A stretch of 33,451 bases of DNA. It comes from Desulfovibrio sp. Its GTDB lineage: Bacteria; Desulfobacterota; Desulfovibrionia; Desulfovibrionales; Desulfovibrionaceae. The stretch lies in contig JAISLI010000037.1 in the NCBI GenBank assembly GCA_031291035.1, positions 1 through 33,451 on the forward strand, written 5' to 3'. This document shows, in pieces, positions 24,135 to 33,289 of this stretch. The notes beneath the pieces are model-generated. The model ran no database searches. It had not been told where the DNA came from and saw nothing but the letters and a program-made list of their open reading frames with translations. The position numbers and the translations under genes are program-made. How positions within the stretch are numbered: position 1 is the stretch's first letter; every line of letters begins with the position of its first letter.

Positions 24135-25226
24135 ATGTACGTTTTGCCGCGCCTTACTTTGCTTTTCGTGTTGCTGCCGCCGCTTCTTGTCTCCTGTTCA
24201 GGACCGGGCGACGACAAGGCCGGCGCGCCTCCGGCTCCGGTGCGCGCCGCGGCCGTCCGGCGGGCCGACGTGCCGCGACTGCTGTACGCCGTGGGCAACG
24301 TCAAGGCTTCCGCCACGGTGGAGATCAAACCCCGCGTCACAGGAGAAATTCAGCAGATATATTTCAGGGAAGGCCAGGATGTTACCGAGGGGCAGCCGCT
24401 CATCACCATTGACCCGCGCCCCTTTGAAGCGGTGCTTCGCGAGCGTCGCGGCGCCCTTGCCAAGGATCAGGCGCAGTTGAACAAGGCCGAGGACGACATG
24501 CGCCGCTACAGCCAACTTGCGGGCGGCGGCTATGTAAGCCGGGAGGCCTATGACAGGACCATCACCGATGTGGCGGCGCTGAGGGCCACCGTGCAGTCTG
24601 GCAAGGCATCCGTGGAAAGCGCGGAACTTGACCTTTCCTACTGTACCATTGCCGCGCCCATTGACGGAAGGGTGGGAGCCCTCAATGTGGACAAGGGCAA
24701 CATGGTAAAAAATACCGACGCCACGCCCATAGTCACCATTGATACCCTGTCGCCCATTTATGTGCTTTTTTCCGTGCCGGAAGCGCGTCTTCCCCTCATT
24801 CAGGAGCGCATGCGCGAAGGCCCGATAAAGGTCAACGCCACGCCCGCGGGCGGCGCTGCCGAAAGCGGCGTGCTGACGCTGATTGACAATACTGTGGACA
24901 CCCGCACCGGCACTATCCGTCTGCGCGCCAATTTCGACAATCGGAACCGGCGCTTGTGGCCCGGACAGTTTGTCCAGGTGGAACTCCCCCTCGGCATTGC
25001 CGTAAACGCCCTTATCGTGCCGAGCCGGGCCGTGCAGGCCGGCAGGGAGGAGGCTTACGTCTATGTGGTGGACAAGGACAACAAGGCCGCATACCGCAAG
25101 GTGACCACGCTTTTCGAGTATGGGGACAAAAGCGTGATTGAAGGCGACGTGGACGAAGGCGACAATGTTGTCATTGAGGGACAGGTGCGGCTGGCTCCGG
25201 GTCTGCCCGTTCAGGTTCTGCCGTAG
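24135..25226 (+). CDS. RND-type efflux periplasmic adaptor (membrane fusion protein), orphan
   Basis: 363 residues from the ATG at 24135. The signal is a lipoprotein signal ending at LLVSC, so the protein should be lipid-anchored on the inner membrane. The biotinyl-lipoyl half-motifs flank a coiled coil (VEIKPRVTGEIQQIYFREGQ and YCTIAAPIDGRVGALNVDKG). Beta-barrel and membrane-proximal domains follow (RTGTIRLRANFDN, LWPGQFVQVELPLG, EGDNVVIEGQVRL). Such adaptors bridge an AcrB-type pump and an outer-membrane channel. No pump gene follows: the next frame is on the other strand and overlaps its end by 16 bases. A longer in-frame ATG at 24060 is less likely because it hides the signal peptide. GGAG lies close upstream. 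Confidence 0.92.
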   Translation: MYVLPRLTLLFVLLPPLLVSCSGPGDDKAGAPPAPVRAAAVRRADVPRLLYAVGNVKASATVEIKPRVTGEIQQIYFREGQDVTEGQPLITIDPRPFEAVLRERRGALAKDQAQLNKAEDDMRRYSQLAGGGYVSREAYDRTITDVAALRATVQSGKASVESAELDLSYCTIAAPIDGRVGALNVDKGNMVKNTDATPIVTIDTLSPIYVLFSVPEARLPLIQERMREGPIKVNATPAGGAAESGVLTLIDNTVDTRTGTIRLRANFDNRNRRLWPGQFVQVELPLGIAVNALIVPSRAVQAGREEAYVYVVDKDNKAAYRKVTTLFEYGDKSVIEGDVDEGDNVVIEGQVRLAPGLPVQVLP

Positions 25227-25486
25227 TTTTGCCCCGCCGGTCCCAGGTACTCGATGCGATAGGCGTCTTTGGCCCGGTATTCCAGGATGATCCGGTTTTC
25301 CCGGTCCACAAGCTCATGACGGGAGCCGGACAGCAGGGATTCGGCGGAGGAGTTGAGAAAGCCGACGCCCCAAGACAGGGCGCGATCCTGCGCCATACCG
25401 TCCTGATGCAGGCCCAGGGCCAGAATCAGGAAGCAGACGCCGAAAAAAGGTCGCCTGTTTACGCGGGGCGTTTCCGGGATATTCAC
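25211..25486 (-). CDS. Small membrane-anchored or secreted protein of unknown function
   Basis: 91 residues from a GTG at 25486. A hydrophobic stretch FFGVCFLILALGLHQ is followed by a polar 60-residue tail ending EYRAKDAYRIEYLGPAGQ. The composition looks protein-like, and the stretch is not explained by another gene. Odd: the strong ribosome site (AGGAGG near 25503-25508 in minus reading) is spaced for an ATG at 25499 that is in a different frame. Either the gene starts in that other frame and has shifted, or the GTG is used without a good site. It overlaps the 3' end of the adaptor gene by 16 bases. No family recognised. Confidence 0.4.
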   Translation of the reverse strand: MNIPETPRVNRRPFFGVCFLILALGLHQDGMAQDRALSWGVGFLNSSAESLLSGSRHELVDRENRIILEYRAKDAYRIEYLGPAGQNYGRT

Positions 25487-25499
25487 GTGATGTCTTCAT

Positions 25500-25761
25500 G
25501 GGGCCTCCTGAGTGACGGGTAGAGGGTGACGGGCAGAAGGCAAGAAAAAAGGCCGCAAGTGACTGACAGGGGCATGTCTTTCAGGCCTACGGCGAAAATG
25601 ACGAAACGGCCCTGTCTCCCGAAGAAACAGAGCCGCTCTGAAATGACAAAACCGCGCCGTTCTTGGCGAAAGGCGCGTTATCCGGACGAAATACCTACCT
25701 GTTCGCGGCGCGAAAGTAAAGATTTTTTCGGAATTTTCGACTCTGCAGGTTTTCGCATGTC
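25500..25761. other. Non-coding stretch with no recognisable feature
   Basis: About 260 bases between two small minus-strand genes. Reading frames exist on both strands but are basic and lack family-like motifs or ribosome sites. No hairpin followed by a T-run was found. Confidence 0.4.
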
Positions 25762-25881
25762 CTACAGCAATTTGACCAAGGCGGCAATGACGGTCGCCTG
25801 AGCGACCAGCATACCGGCAATCCATTTGGTGATATTCGCGGTTAAGCGGTATCCAAGGGTATCAAAAGTTGTGGTGGGCAT
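25762..25881 (-). CDS. 39-residue membrane miniprotein, internally shortened DUF1640-like
   Basis: Begins MPTTTFDTLGYRL and ends in a hydrophobic helix, ITKWIAGMLVAQATVIAALV then KLL. The TFDTL-x-Y amino terminus and the LVAQA-x-VIAALVKLL carboxy terminus are both typical of the DUF1640/CCDC90 coiled-coil family. In that family 60-100 residues of coiled coil separate them; here they are nearly joined. GGAG stands eight bases before the ATG, so it is probably translated. It follows recD2 by 65 bases on the same strand. Family similarity is from memory; function unknown. Confidence 0.6.
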   Translation of the reverse strand: MPTTTFDTLGYRLTANITKWIAGMLVAQATVIAALVKLL

Positions 25882-25946
25882 AGCGTTTTCTCCGTTGCAT
25901 TTGTACGGTATCCCGTAGCTGATTTCAGTTTGCCGGGCATTCCGCG

Positions 25947-28241
25947 TCAATCCTGCCGCGTAACCCGGCGAACACCGGGAAGCGCGGGCGGGGCCAGCCG
26001 CGCGGCCAGCCGCGTATACCGGCGACGGATTTTATTGTTCCTGACGGCCATCTGGAGCGCTCTGGCCTCCCCCACCAGAATGACAAGCTTTTTGCCGCGC
26101 GTAACGCCCGTATAGATCAAATTGCGCTGCAGCATCACATAGTGCTGCATCATGACGGGAATGACCACAGCCTCGTATTCCGACCCCTGGGATTTGTGAA
26201 TGGAGATGGCATAGGCCGGCACGAGTTCGTCCAGCTCGGAAAATTCGTACGGGACGGGACGGTCGTCAAAAGTAACGCTCAGGACGCGCTCCTGGGGATC
26301 AATAAAGGCGATGCGCCCCATGTCGCCGTTGAAAACGTCCTTGTCGTAATTGTTGCGCAGTTGCATGACCTTGTCGTGCAGGCGAAATATTCTGTCGCCC
26401 CGCCGCACCTCAAATCCGTTGGGGTTGAGCGCCTCCTGCAAAAGCGCGTTCATGCGTCCCGCCCCCACGGCGCCCTTGTGCATTGGCGTCAGAACCTGAA
26501 TGTCGTCAACAGGGTTCAGCCCGAAACGGCGGGGGATATGGCTGCGCACCAGATCCACCATGACCCCGGCCGCTTTTTCCGGATCATGCTGATGTATGAA
26601 ATAAAAATCCGACAGCCGGTTTTTGTTTGACTCCAACGGAGGCACTACACCCCGGTTGATGAGATGCGCATTGCAGACGATTTCGCTTTCAGAGGCCTGG
26701 CGAAAAATTTCCGTCAGTTCGACCACCGGCACCACACCCGCTTTTATGACATCCGCCAGGACGTTGCCCGGCCCCACCGAGGGCAACTGGTGCACATCCC
26801 CCACCAGAACAAGAGACGCTCCCAAAGGAACGGCCTTGAGCAGATGATAAAACAGCAGACAGTCCATCATGGAGGATTCGTCCACCACAAGAAGCCCGCA
26901 GGCCAGCGGCCTGTCCTCATTGCGGGCAAAGCCGTCTTCTCTGGGGCTGTATTCCAGCAGGCGGTGCAAGGTGCGCGCCTCATGGGCGCAGGCTTCGGTC
27001 ATACGCTTTGCGGCGCGGCCCGTTGGAGCGCCCAGCAGTATACGGGCGCGATTTTCGCGGAAGAGACGGATGACGGCGTTGATGACCGTGGTCTTGCCTG
27101 TGCCGGGACCGCCCGTCAACACCAGAACCTTGCTGCGCGTGACCGCGCGCAGCGCGTTCAACTGCTCCGGAGCGAGGGTGATGGGAATCTCCGAGGCCGC
27201 CTTGTCCGCCGCCGCCTGGGGATCGGCAAAGGCCACGGACCGGGGGGAATGAAGCAATCGCCGCAAATAATGGGCTGTTCCGGTTTCACAGTGATGGTAA
27301 CGGCTCAGATAAATACCTGTCTCCCCCTCCATTTCCTCGCGGACGATTCTCTCTTCACGGGCCAGGGAGTCGATTGAGCCGGCGACCATATCCGCCCCGA
27401 CGTCAAGCTGCGCGCGGACAGCCTCGCTCAGGTCGGCTTCCGGCACATACACGTTGCCCTCGTCCATGTACTTCTGCAGGACATACAGCGCGCCGGCCTG
27501 AATGCGCAACGGATGTTCCTGCCCAAAGCCGAGTTTGCGGGCGGCGGCGTCCGCCGTCACAAAACCGATGCCGCGAATATCCATGGCCAGGCGATAGGGG
27601 TTTTCCCGCACGATTTCCAGCGCGTGCGCGCCGTATGCCCTGTAAACTCGAAGGGCATAGGCCGGGGTAATGCCGTGCGGCTGAAGGAACAACAGCAAAT
27701 CGCGCATTCCCCTGTGCTCCGCCCAGCTTTTCCGGATGCGCTCAAGGGTTTTTTTGCCGATGCCGCGCACCTTGAGCAGCGCTTCAGGTTCCTCGTCCAG
27801 AACACGAAGGCTGTCCTCGCCGAAACGTTTGACGATGCGCCCGGCCATCCCCTCCCCCACGCCGCTGATCAGCCCTGAGCCCAGATAGAGACGGATGCCC
27901 TCGACAGTGGCGGGCAGAATCTCCTCGGCGGCGGCAAAGGCAAGCTGCCGCCCGTAGCGGTGATTGTTCACCCAGCGTCCTTTCAGCCTGAGCTGTACGC
28001 CCTGCCGGGGATTTAACATGCAACCGACGCAGGTCACGGCGTCAGGCGCGAACATGGGGCGTTTGCCGTCCTGCCGCGCGGATTCCGGAAGGACGGGGTT
28101 CAGACGCAGAACAGTGTAGCCGTTTTCCTCATTGTGAAAAAGAAGCCGATCCAGCGTGCCGGCCAGTTCCACCTCCTGTTCGTCAGGCTGCCGGGGTTCA
28201 GGGGCCTGCCCGGCGTTGCCGCTTTGCGGCATCCTGTTCAT
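25947..28241 (-). CDS. recD2: RecD2-type ATP-dependent DNA helicase (SF1B)
   Basis: 764 residues from the ATG at 28241, one base after the aroC stop, so translation is probably coupled. The amino-terminal OB-like domain (GTLDRLLFHNEENGYTVLRL) and helix-hairpin-helix region (LLKVRGIGKKTLERIRKSW) mark the RecD2 group rather than RecBCD RecD. The helicase core has Walker A LTGGPGTGKTTVINAV, Walker B VVDESSMMD, motif III VGDVHQLPSVGPGNV, TEIFRQASES, and motifs V/VI AYAISIHKSQGSEYEAVVI and IYTGVTRGKKLVILVGE. A 5'-3' DNA helicase implicated in repair in bacteria lacking RecBC. An alternative start at Met4 is possible. Complete; no lesions seen. Confidence 0.93.
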   Translation of the reverse strand: MNRMPQSGNAGQAPEPRQPDEQEVELAGTLDRLLFHNEENGYTVLRLNPVLPESARQDGKRPMFAPDAVTCVGCMLNPRQGVQLRLKGRWVNNHRYGRQLAFAAAEEILPATVEGIRLYLGSGLISGVGEGMAGRIVKRFGEDSLRVLDEEPEALLKVRGIGKKTLERIRKSWAEHRGMRDLLLFLQPHGITPAYALRVYRAYGAHALEIVRENPYRLAMDIRGIGFVTADAAARKLGFGQEHPLRIQAGALYVLQKYMDEGNVYVPEADLSEAVRAQLDVGADMVAGSIDSLAREERIVREEMEGETGIYLSRYHHCETGTAHYLRRLLHSPRSVAFADPQAAADKAASEIPITLAPEQLNALRAVTRSKVLVLTGGPGTGKTTVINAVIRLFRENRARILLGAPTGRAAKRMTEACAHEARTLHRLLEYSPREDGFARNEDRPLACGLLVVDESSMMDCLLFYHLLKAVPLGASLVLVGDVHQLPSVGPGNVLADVIKAGVVPVVELTEIFRQASESEIVCNAHLINRGVVPPLESNKNRLSDFYFIHQHDPEKAAGVMVDLVRSHIPRRFGLNPVDDIQVLTPMHKGAVGAGRMNALLQEALNPNGFEVRRGDRIFRLHDKVMQLRNNYDKDVFNGDMGRIAFIDPQERVLSVTFDDRPVPYEFSELDELVPAYAISIHKSQGSEYEAVVIPVMMQHYVMLQRNLIYTGVTRGKKLVILVGEARALQMAVRNNKIRRRYTRLAARLAPPALPGVRRVTRQD

Positions 28242-28242
28242 G

Positions 28243-29313
28243 TCAGACTGGTTCCATGCGCCTTTGCAACAGCAACGCGTCGGCCAGGACAAGAGCCGTC
28301 ATGGCGGACAGGACGGGAACAATCCGGGGAATGGCGGAAAGATCATGGCGTCCGCCGATCAGGATTTCCCTCGGACGGCCGCGCGTGTCCACGGTGCGCT
28401 GTTTCCGGGCGATTGAAGCTATGGGCTTGACGGCCGCGCGCAATATAATGTCCTGGCCGCTGGAAATGCCGCCCAGTGTCCCGCCGGCGTGATTTGAGGC
28501 GAAGCCCCCTCCCGGCAAAAGCGGATCGTTGTTCTGCGAGCCGGTAAGGCGGGCCGCCGCGAAACCCTCCCCGACCTCAACGCCCTTCACCGCGCCGACG
28601 CTCATAAGCGCGTGAGCCAGCACGGCCTCAAGTTTGTCAAATACGGGTTCCCCCAGGCCGGCGGGCACATTCCTGGCCGCAATGGCGACAATGCCGCCCA
28701 GCGTGTCGCCGGCCGCCCGGGCTTCTTCCACGCGGGCGTCCCACAGGGCGGCCGTTCTCTCCGAAGGCGCGAAATAGGGCCAGGCGAAGGCCTCCGCCAG
28801 CTCCGTCTCCTCCGGCGAGGCGGCTATGCCGCCAAATTCCACGCAACCAGCATGAATGACGACATTGCGCCGGCGCAAAATTTTTTTGGCGACCGCCCCC
28901 GCCGCGACGCGCGCTACGGTTTCACGGCCGGACGCCCTGCCGCCGCCGCGATAGTCACGAATGCCGCAAAATTTTTGGAAATACGCCCAGTCCGCATGGC
29001 CGGGCCGGAATGCGTCCGCCAGCCCGGCGTAATCGCGCGGGCGCTGATCTTCATTGGCCACATAAAACGCAATGGGCGTCCCCGTAGTCACCCCCTCAAA
29101 GATTCCGGAGAGCAGGCGCACGCTGTCGGCCTCTTTGCGGCCTGTCGAGGCCGGCCCACGCCCGGGCTTTCGCAAATCAAGATCCGCCTGAATGTCGGCC
29201 TCTGAAAGCTCAAGCCCCGCCGGGCATCCGTCAAGCACGCCGCCCACGCCGGGACCATGGGATTCGCCAAAGCTTGTCAGACGCAAAAGCCGCCCGAAAG
29301 TGTTGCCGGACAT
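28243..29313 (-). CDS. aroC: Chorismate synthase
   Basis: 356 residues. Converts 5-enolpyruvylshikimate-3-phosphate to chorismate with reduced FMN, last step of the shikimate pathway. All three family signatures are present: GESHGPGVGGVLDGCPAG near the start, the central YRGGGRASGRETVARVAAGA, and DTLGGIVAIAARNVPAGLGE. RTVDTRGRPREILIGGRHD near the carboxy end is also conserved. GGAG stands about seven bases upstream of the ATG. It lies 63 bases downstream of metK with a long hairpin between, and its TGA is one base from the recD2 start. Confidence 0.96.
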   Translation of the reverse strand: MSGNTFGRLLRLTSFGESHGPGVGGVLDGCPAGLELSEADIQADLDLRKPGRGPASTGRKEADSVRLLSGIFEGVTTGTPIAFYVANEDQRPRDYAGLADAFRPGHADWAYFQKFCGIRDYRGGGRASGRETVARVAAGAVAKKILRRRNVVIHAGCVEFGGIAASPEETELAEAFAWPYFAPSERTAALWDARVEEARAAGDTLGGIVAIAARNVPAGLGEPVFDKLEAVLAHALMSVGAVKGVEVGEGFAAARLTGSQNNDPLLPGGGFASNHAGGTLGGISSGQDIILRAAVKPIASIARKQRTVDTRGRPREILIGGRHDLSAIPRIVPVLSAMTALVLADALLLQRRMEPV

Positions 29314-29329
29314 TGCGATTCTCCGCTTG

Positions 29330-29375
29330 CCCGCCTTTTTGCGCCGGCATCGCGCGCCGGCATAAAAAAGACGGG
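29330..29375 (-). other. Long hairpin between metK and aroC
   Basis: In the minus-strand RNA CCCGUC plus a U-run pairs with an A-run plus GGCGGG (one U-G, U-run of six against five A). Inside, two copies of GCCGGC can pair over GCGCGAU. It starts two bases after the metK stop codon. The U-run lies inside the 5' arm rather than after the stem, so it does not terminate transcription in the usual way. It may cap the metK message or lower expression of aroC. Confidence 0.5.
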
Positions 29376-29376
29376 T

Positions 29377-30549
29377 TTATGCCTTGGCCGCCGTGAGCAA
29401 ATCGGCTGCCGCGTCCGTGCTCTCCCAGGTAAATTCGGGCAACTCTCTGCCGAAATGTCCGTAAACAGAGGTTTTTTGATAAACAGGGCGCTTTAGGGCA
29501 AGGCGTTTACTGATAAAATAGGGGCGCAGGTCAAAGACTTCCCGCACAGCGCGCGTCAATGTTTCATCCGGAATTTCGGATGTTCCCTGTGAGGAAACCA
29601 GCACGCTCACCGGCTGCGCAACGCCTATGCAATAGGCGATCTGCACTTCGCATACCGGCGCAAGGCCGGACGCCACCACATTTTTGGCTATGTAACGCCC
29701 CATGTACGCTCCGGAACGGTCCACCTTGGAAGGATCTTTGCCGGAGAAAGCGCCGCCCCCGTGGTGCCCGCTGCCTCCATAGGTGTCCTGAATAATTTTG
29801 CGGCCGGTGAGGCCGCAGTCTCCCATAGGCCCGCCAACCACAAAACGTCCTGTGGTGTTGATGAAGATTTCACAGTCTTTTTCGTCAAAATAGCCGGAAG
29901 GGGCCAGCACCGGCCGGATAACGTGCTGCTTTACCGCCGCCGCCACGTCTTCCTGACTGGCGGAAGCGCTGTGCTGGGTGGAAACAACCACATTATTGAT
30001 GCGCACGGGCTTGCCGTCCTGATATTCAAAAGAAACCTGCGTCTTGCCGTCAGGGCGGAAAAAGTCAACCAACCCGTCCTTGCGCGCCGCCGCGAGACGC
30101 TGGGAAAGCCGGTGCGCCCAATAAATGGGAGCGGGCATTAACGTGGCGGTCTCGCTGCAGGCATAACCAAACATCATGCCCTGATCCCCCGCCCCCTGGT
30201 CCTCCGGATTCCCGCGCACGACGCCCTGGGCAATGTCCGGCGACTGATGGTCAATGGAAGAAATAACGGCGCAGGTCTGCCAGTCAAAACCCATTTCCGA
30301 GTTGTTGTAGCCTATTTTTTTGATGGTATCACGCACGACGGTCGGCAAATCGGCATAGCCGCGGGTGCTGATTTCTCCGGCTATAACAGCCATACCGGTG
30401 GTCACGAGAGTTTCACACGCCACATGGGCGTCAGGGTCCTGCACGAGAAGCGTATCCAGCACCGCATCGGAAATCTGGTCGGCCACTTTGTCAGGATGCC
30501 CCTCGGTAACGGATTCAGAAGTAAAAAAATATTTGCCCTTGTTCTGCAC
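29377..30549 (-). CDS. metK: S-adenosylmethionine synthetase
   Basis: 390 residues. Makes S-adenosylmethionine from methionine and ATP. Signatures: [20 protein letters not shown] with the catalytic His and Asp, the loop [12 protein letters not shown], and the P-loop-like [19 protein letters not shown]. Length is normal. The GTG start at 30549 has GGGGAGG six bases upstream. The 82 bases between panC and metK are too short for a SAM riboswitch and show none, so regulation by that route is unlikely here. Confidence 0.97.
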   Translation of the reverse strand: MQNKGKYFFTSESVTEGHPDKVADQISDAVLDTLLVQDPDAHVACETLVTTGMAVIAGEISTRGYADLPTVVRDTIKKIGYNNSEMGFDWQTCAVISSIDHQSPDIAQGVVRGNPEDQGAGDQGMMFGYACSETATLMPAPIYWAHRLSQRLAAARKDGLVDFFRPDGKTQVSFEYQDGKPVRINNVVVSTQHSASASQEDVAAAVKQHVIRPVLAPSGYFDEKDCEIFINTTGRFVVGGPMGDCGLTGRKIIQDTYGGSGHHGGGAFSGKDPSKVDRSGAYMGRYIAKNVVASGLAPVCEVQIAYCIGVAQPVSVLVSSQGTSEIPDETLTRAVREVFDLRPYFISKRLALKRPVYQKTSVYGHFGRELPEFTWESTDAAADLLTAAKA

Positions 30550-30631
30550 GGAAACCTCCCCGGAAATTCGAATACAGTGACAGTTCAGCCATTAGTTTGT
30601 TTCTGCTTCGGACGGCGCGAAAAGACGGGCG

Positions 30632-31480
30632 TCACGGGTACAGGAGAATATTGTCAATGAGCCGGGCCTTTCCCAGATGCACGGCGCATGCCATGAGCGA
30701 CGGCTCTCCGATTCGGGTTACCGGCTCCAGCGTTTCAGGATGCGCCACGGCAAGGTAATCAAGCCGCCCCAAGGACAAACGCCCGGCCCAGCGCCTCAGA
30801 ACCGCTTCCCGCAACATTCCCGCATCCTTTTCACCGCGACTCGCCAGGGCCTGTGCATGGCGCAATCCCCGATATATCTCCGGAGCCTGCGCGCGCTCTT
30901 CAGGTGTGAGATACACATTGCGCGAAGACAAGGCAAGCCCGTCGGCCTCGCGCACGACAGGGCGCGTTTCAATACGGACAGGCAGGTTGAGATCGCGCGC
31001 CATCCGGCGGATGATGGCCTGCTGCTGCCAGTCCTTGTTTCCAAAAACAGCCACATCCGCCCGGCTGAGCAGAAAAAGCTTCAGCACCACCGTGCAGACG
31101 CCGCGAAAATGCGCGGGGCGTCTCTGCCCGCAAAGCCTTTTCGCCATGTCCGGAACATCCACCCATGTGCCGTGATCCGGGGCGTACATGGCCTCAGCCC
31201 CGGGCATAAACAGCACATCCGCTCCGCAGGCTTCGGCAATGGCCGCATCCCGTTCCGCATTTCTGGGATAGGTGCTCAAATCCTCGGCAGGGCCGAATTG
31301 CGCCGGATTTACAAAAAGACTGACGGCAAGACGGTCCGCTAGTCCCCTGCCGTGCCGCATCAGGTCTTCATGGCCGGCATGATAATAGCCCATGGTGGGC
31401 ACCAGCGCCGTAGTCAGGCCGCCGGCCCGCCAGTCGCGGCATTGCTCGCCCAGTTCATATGGCGATACGAGTATCTGCAT
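30632..31480 (-). CDS. panC: Pantothenate synthetase
   Basis: 282 residues. Condenses pantoate and beta-alanine with ATP. Nucleotidyltransferase fold with the HxGH motif in VPTMGYYHAGHEDLMRHG (Tyr replaces the usual Leu in front of His), pantoate-binding FVNPAQFGPAEDLSTYPRN, FGNKDWQQQAIIRRMARDL, and the KMSKS-like loop LALSSRNVYLTPEER. The carboxy-terminal lid domain is complete and ends KARLIDNILLYP. It is 36 bases after the glycosyltransferase gene and probably in the same transcript. Confidence 0.95.
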   Translation of the reverse strand: MQILVSPYELGEQCRDWRAGGLTTALVPTMGYYHAGHEDLMRHGRGLADRLAVSLFVNPAQFGPAEDLSTYPRNAERDAAIAEACGADVLFMPGAEAMYAPDHGTWVDVPDMAKRLCGQRRPAHFRGVCTVVLKLFLLSRADVAVFGNKDWQQQAIIRRMARDLNLPVRIETRPVVREADGLALSSRNVYLTPEERAQAPEIYRGLRHAQALASRGEKDAGMLREAVLRRWAGRLSLGRLDYLAVAHPETLEPVTRIGEPSLMACAVHLGKARLIDNILLYP

Positions 31481-31516
31481 GGCAAAGTCTCGCCTGCCGG
31501 GCGCGCAAAAACGGAA

Positions 31517-33205
31517 CTACCCGGAAAATTCCAGTAAATCGTGTTTCAAAGCCCATAAGAGAACGAAATCCTCATCTTCGGGCGTATCGCCGCCCGGCGA
31601 AAGATCGCGGCAGACTCCGCGCAGGGCCGCGACCGTAATCGGCCGCCTTGCCGCAAAAAGAACTTTATGCAGAGTTTCAGGCTTGATGCGCCTCTCTGTC
31701 AAGCGATATATCACAGGAAAATCCGCACGGCGGTAAACCGCCCTGCCGGCCTTGCTCCAGACAAGTCTTTTATCCTGAATGACGGGCGCGTCAACCTGCG
31801 CTGTGTAATAGCCGCTGAAAATATCCATATACGAAGGATACGCGGGATGACGCGTGGCACTGTGGGGACGCGCCGCAATCTCGTCGGGCAGGCCGCAGGG
31901 AGTTTCATTCAGCTCGGCCCACAAGGCCAGATAACGGTCCACAATATGCCGCCAGGTATATCCGGCAAGGACGCGCCGTCGGCCCGCGCGCCCCATCTTC
32001 AGCCGCAGCGCGGAGTCGGCGGCAAGACGGTACATGGCCTCCCCGAAAGCCCGGACATCCACTGCGCATTGCTGGGCCAGCAGAAGATGGTATTCCGCCG
32101 CCGGAACGATGCGGGCAAGACAGTCTGTGTCCCGTGTTTTTGCCGGGCCGACCACAGACACAAGAATGCCGTTTTCTCCGTCGTCCACCAGATCCCTGTA
32201 TCCGTCAAAACTTGACGCCACAACCGGCAGGGAAGAAAGCCCGGCCTCCAGGAGAGTCAGCCCGAATGTTTCCTGCAGATTGTCCGATGGTGAGAGAAAA
32301 ATGTCCGCTGCGGCATACAGGGCCTTGCGGGCGGCGGCGTCGGGCCGGGGAATCAGGCGGCAGCATACGCCGAGATTGGCGGCCAGTCTCAGTATGTCCT
32401 TCTCGAAATCGTCGTTTTCATCAATCCATCCGGCCAGCGCCAGACAGTAGCTCTCCGGCCTCAAACCGGCTTCTTCCGCGCGCTTGCAGGCGCGCAGAAG
32501 CGGCAGCAGATCCATTTTCGACTGGTGGGAAATGCGCGCAAACACCAAAAATACGGTTCCGTCCCCCAAATTGTAGCGGCGGCGGCACTGCCCGCCCAGG
32601 GAATCCTTTTCATCCGGAGAAGGCATAAGCCGCGGATCCACCCCCAGGGGAATGTGTCTTACGGAAGGCGCGTTAAAGTTTTTCTCGTCCAGGCCATAGG
32701 CCTGACGCAGGCGGCTGTAGTACGACCGCATGACCTGACAGCCGCAGGCTGATGTGCCGACAACCGCATCGCGCGCGGTAACCCCGCCCCACAAATGATT
32801 CAGGAAATTCTCGCCGTAATCGGCGTAGCTCAGGGAGTGCGTCGGGGCGGTGACGGGAAACACGCGGCGGCTGAAAACATTGCGCAGACAAATGGCGGCT
32901 GTAAAAAAAAGAACGGGATCGGATAAATGCAAACAATAATACCCATACCGTTGCAGCGCTTCCGCAAAGTTCCGTTGCAGCGCCAGTGTGAAGCGCCCTT
33001 CTTTCATAAGGCCGGGGTAAACATCGCCCAGCTCTTCCTGAAGCCGGGCGCAGTCATCGGGGTGGGACAGAAAAAAGTGATACTCCCCAAAAAATTCGGC
33101 GTCAATCAGGGCGGCGAGAAATCGCCGGTTGGCTTCCCTGCGTCCCAGGACGGCGCCTTGCTCAAAAAACGGATGCAGGCTTGCCCAGATTTTTTTGTTT
33201 CCCAT
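31517..33205 (-). CDS. Glycosyltransferase, GT4-like, with unassigned carboxy-terminal domain
   Basis: 562 residues. The central and carboxy part carries the GT-B nucleotide-sugar site: FARISHQSKMDLLPLLRACK, then the E-x7-E motif in SPSDNLQETFGLTLLEAGLS, VVASSFDGYRDLVDDGENG and a carboxy helix RAGRRRVLAGYTW. The amino-terminal half (about 1-200) is the acceptor domain and is poorly conserved. About 140 residues after the GT core (from LWAELNE to the end) are not assigned. Acceptor and sugar are unknown; surface polysaccharide or lipid glycosylation is likely. GGGAAGCGG precedes the ATG. First gene after the rrn operon, with its own strong promoter at 33290-33318. Confidence 0.85.
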   Translation of the reverse strand: MGNKKIWASLHPFFEQGAVLGRREANRRFLAALIDAEFFGEYHFFLSHPDDCARLQEELGDVYPGLMKEGRFTLALQRNFAEALQRYGYYCLHLSDPVLFFTAAICLRNVFSRRVFPVTAPTHSLSYADYGENFLNHLWGGVTARDAVVGTSACGCQVMRSYYSRLRQAYGLDEKNFNAPSVRHIPLGVDPRLMPSPDEKDSLGGQCRRRYNLGDGTVFLVFARISHQSKMDLLPLLRACKRAEEAGLRPESYCLALAGWIDENDDFEKDILRLAANLGVCCRLIPRPDAAARKALYAAADIFLSPSDNLQETFGLTLLEAGLSSLPVVASSFDGYRDLVDDGENGILVSVVGPAKTRDTDCLARIVPAAEYHLLLAQQCAVDVRAFGEAMYRLAADSALRLKMGRAGRRRVLAGYTWRHIVDRYLALWAELNETPCGLPDEIAARPHSATRHPAYPSYMDIFSGYYTAQVDAPVIQDKRLVWSKAGRAVYRRADFPVIYRLTERRIKPETLHKVLFAARRPITVAALRGVCRDLSPGGDTPEDEDFVLLWALKHDLLEFSG

Positions 33206-33289
33206 CCGCTTCCCTGTGTTTACAGCCCGAACATTTCAGAGATACGCCATCCGGCATGGTTTTTCCGCCTGCATACAGTACACTGAAAA

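Noticed and set aside
30550-30631. Possible SAM riboswitch or tRNA (a TTCGAAT T-loop-like string) before metK
   Set aside because: The gap is 82 bases, shows no riboswitch fold I could recognise, and the T-loop-like string lacks the flanking stem and the rest of a cloverleaf.
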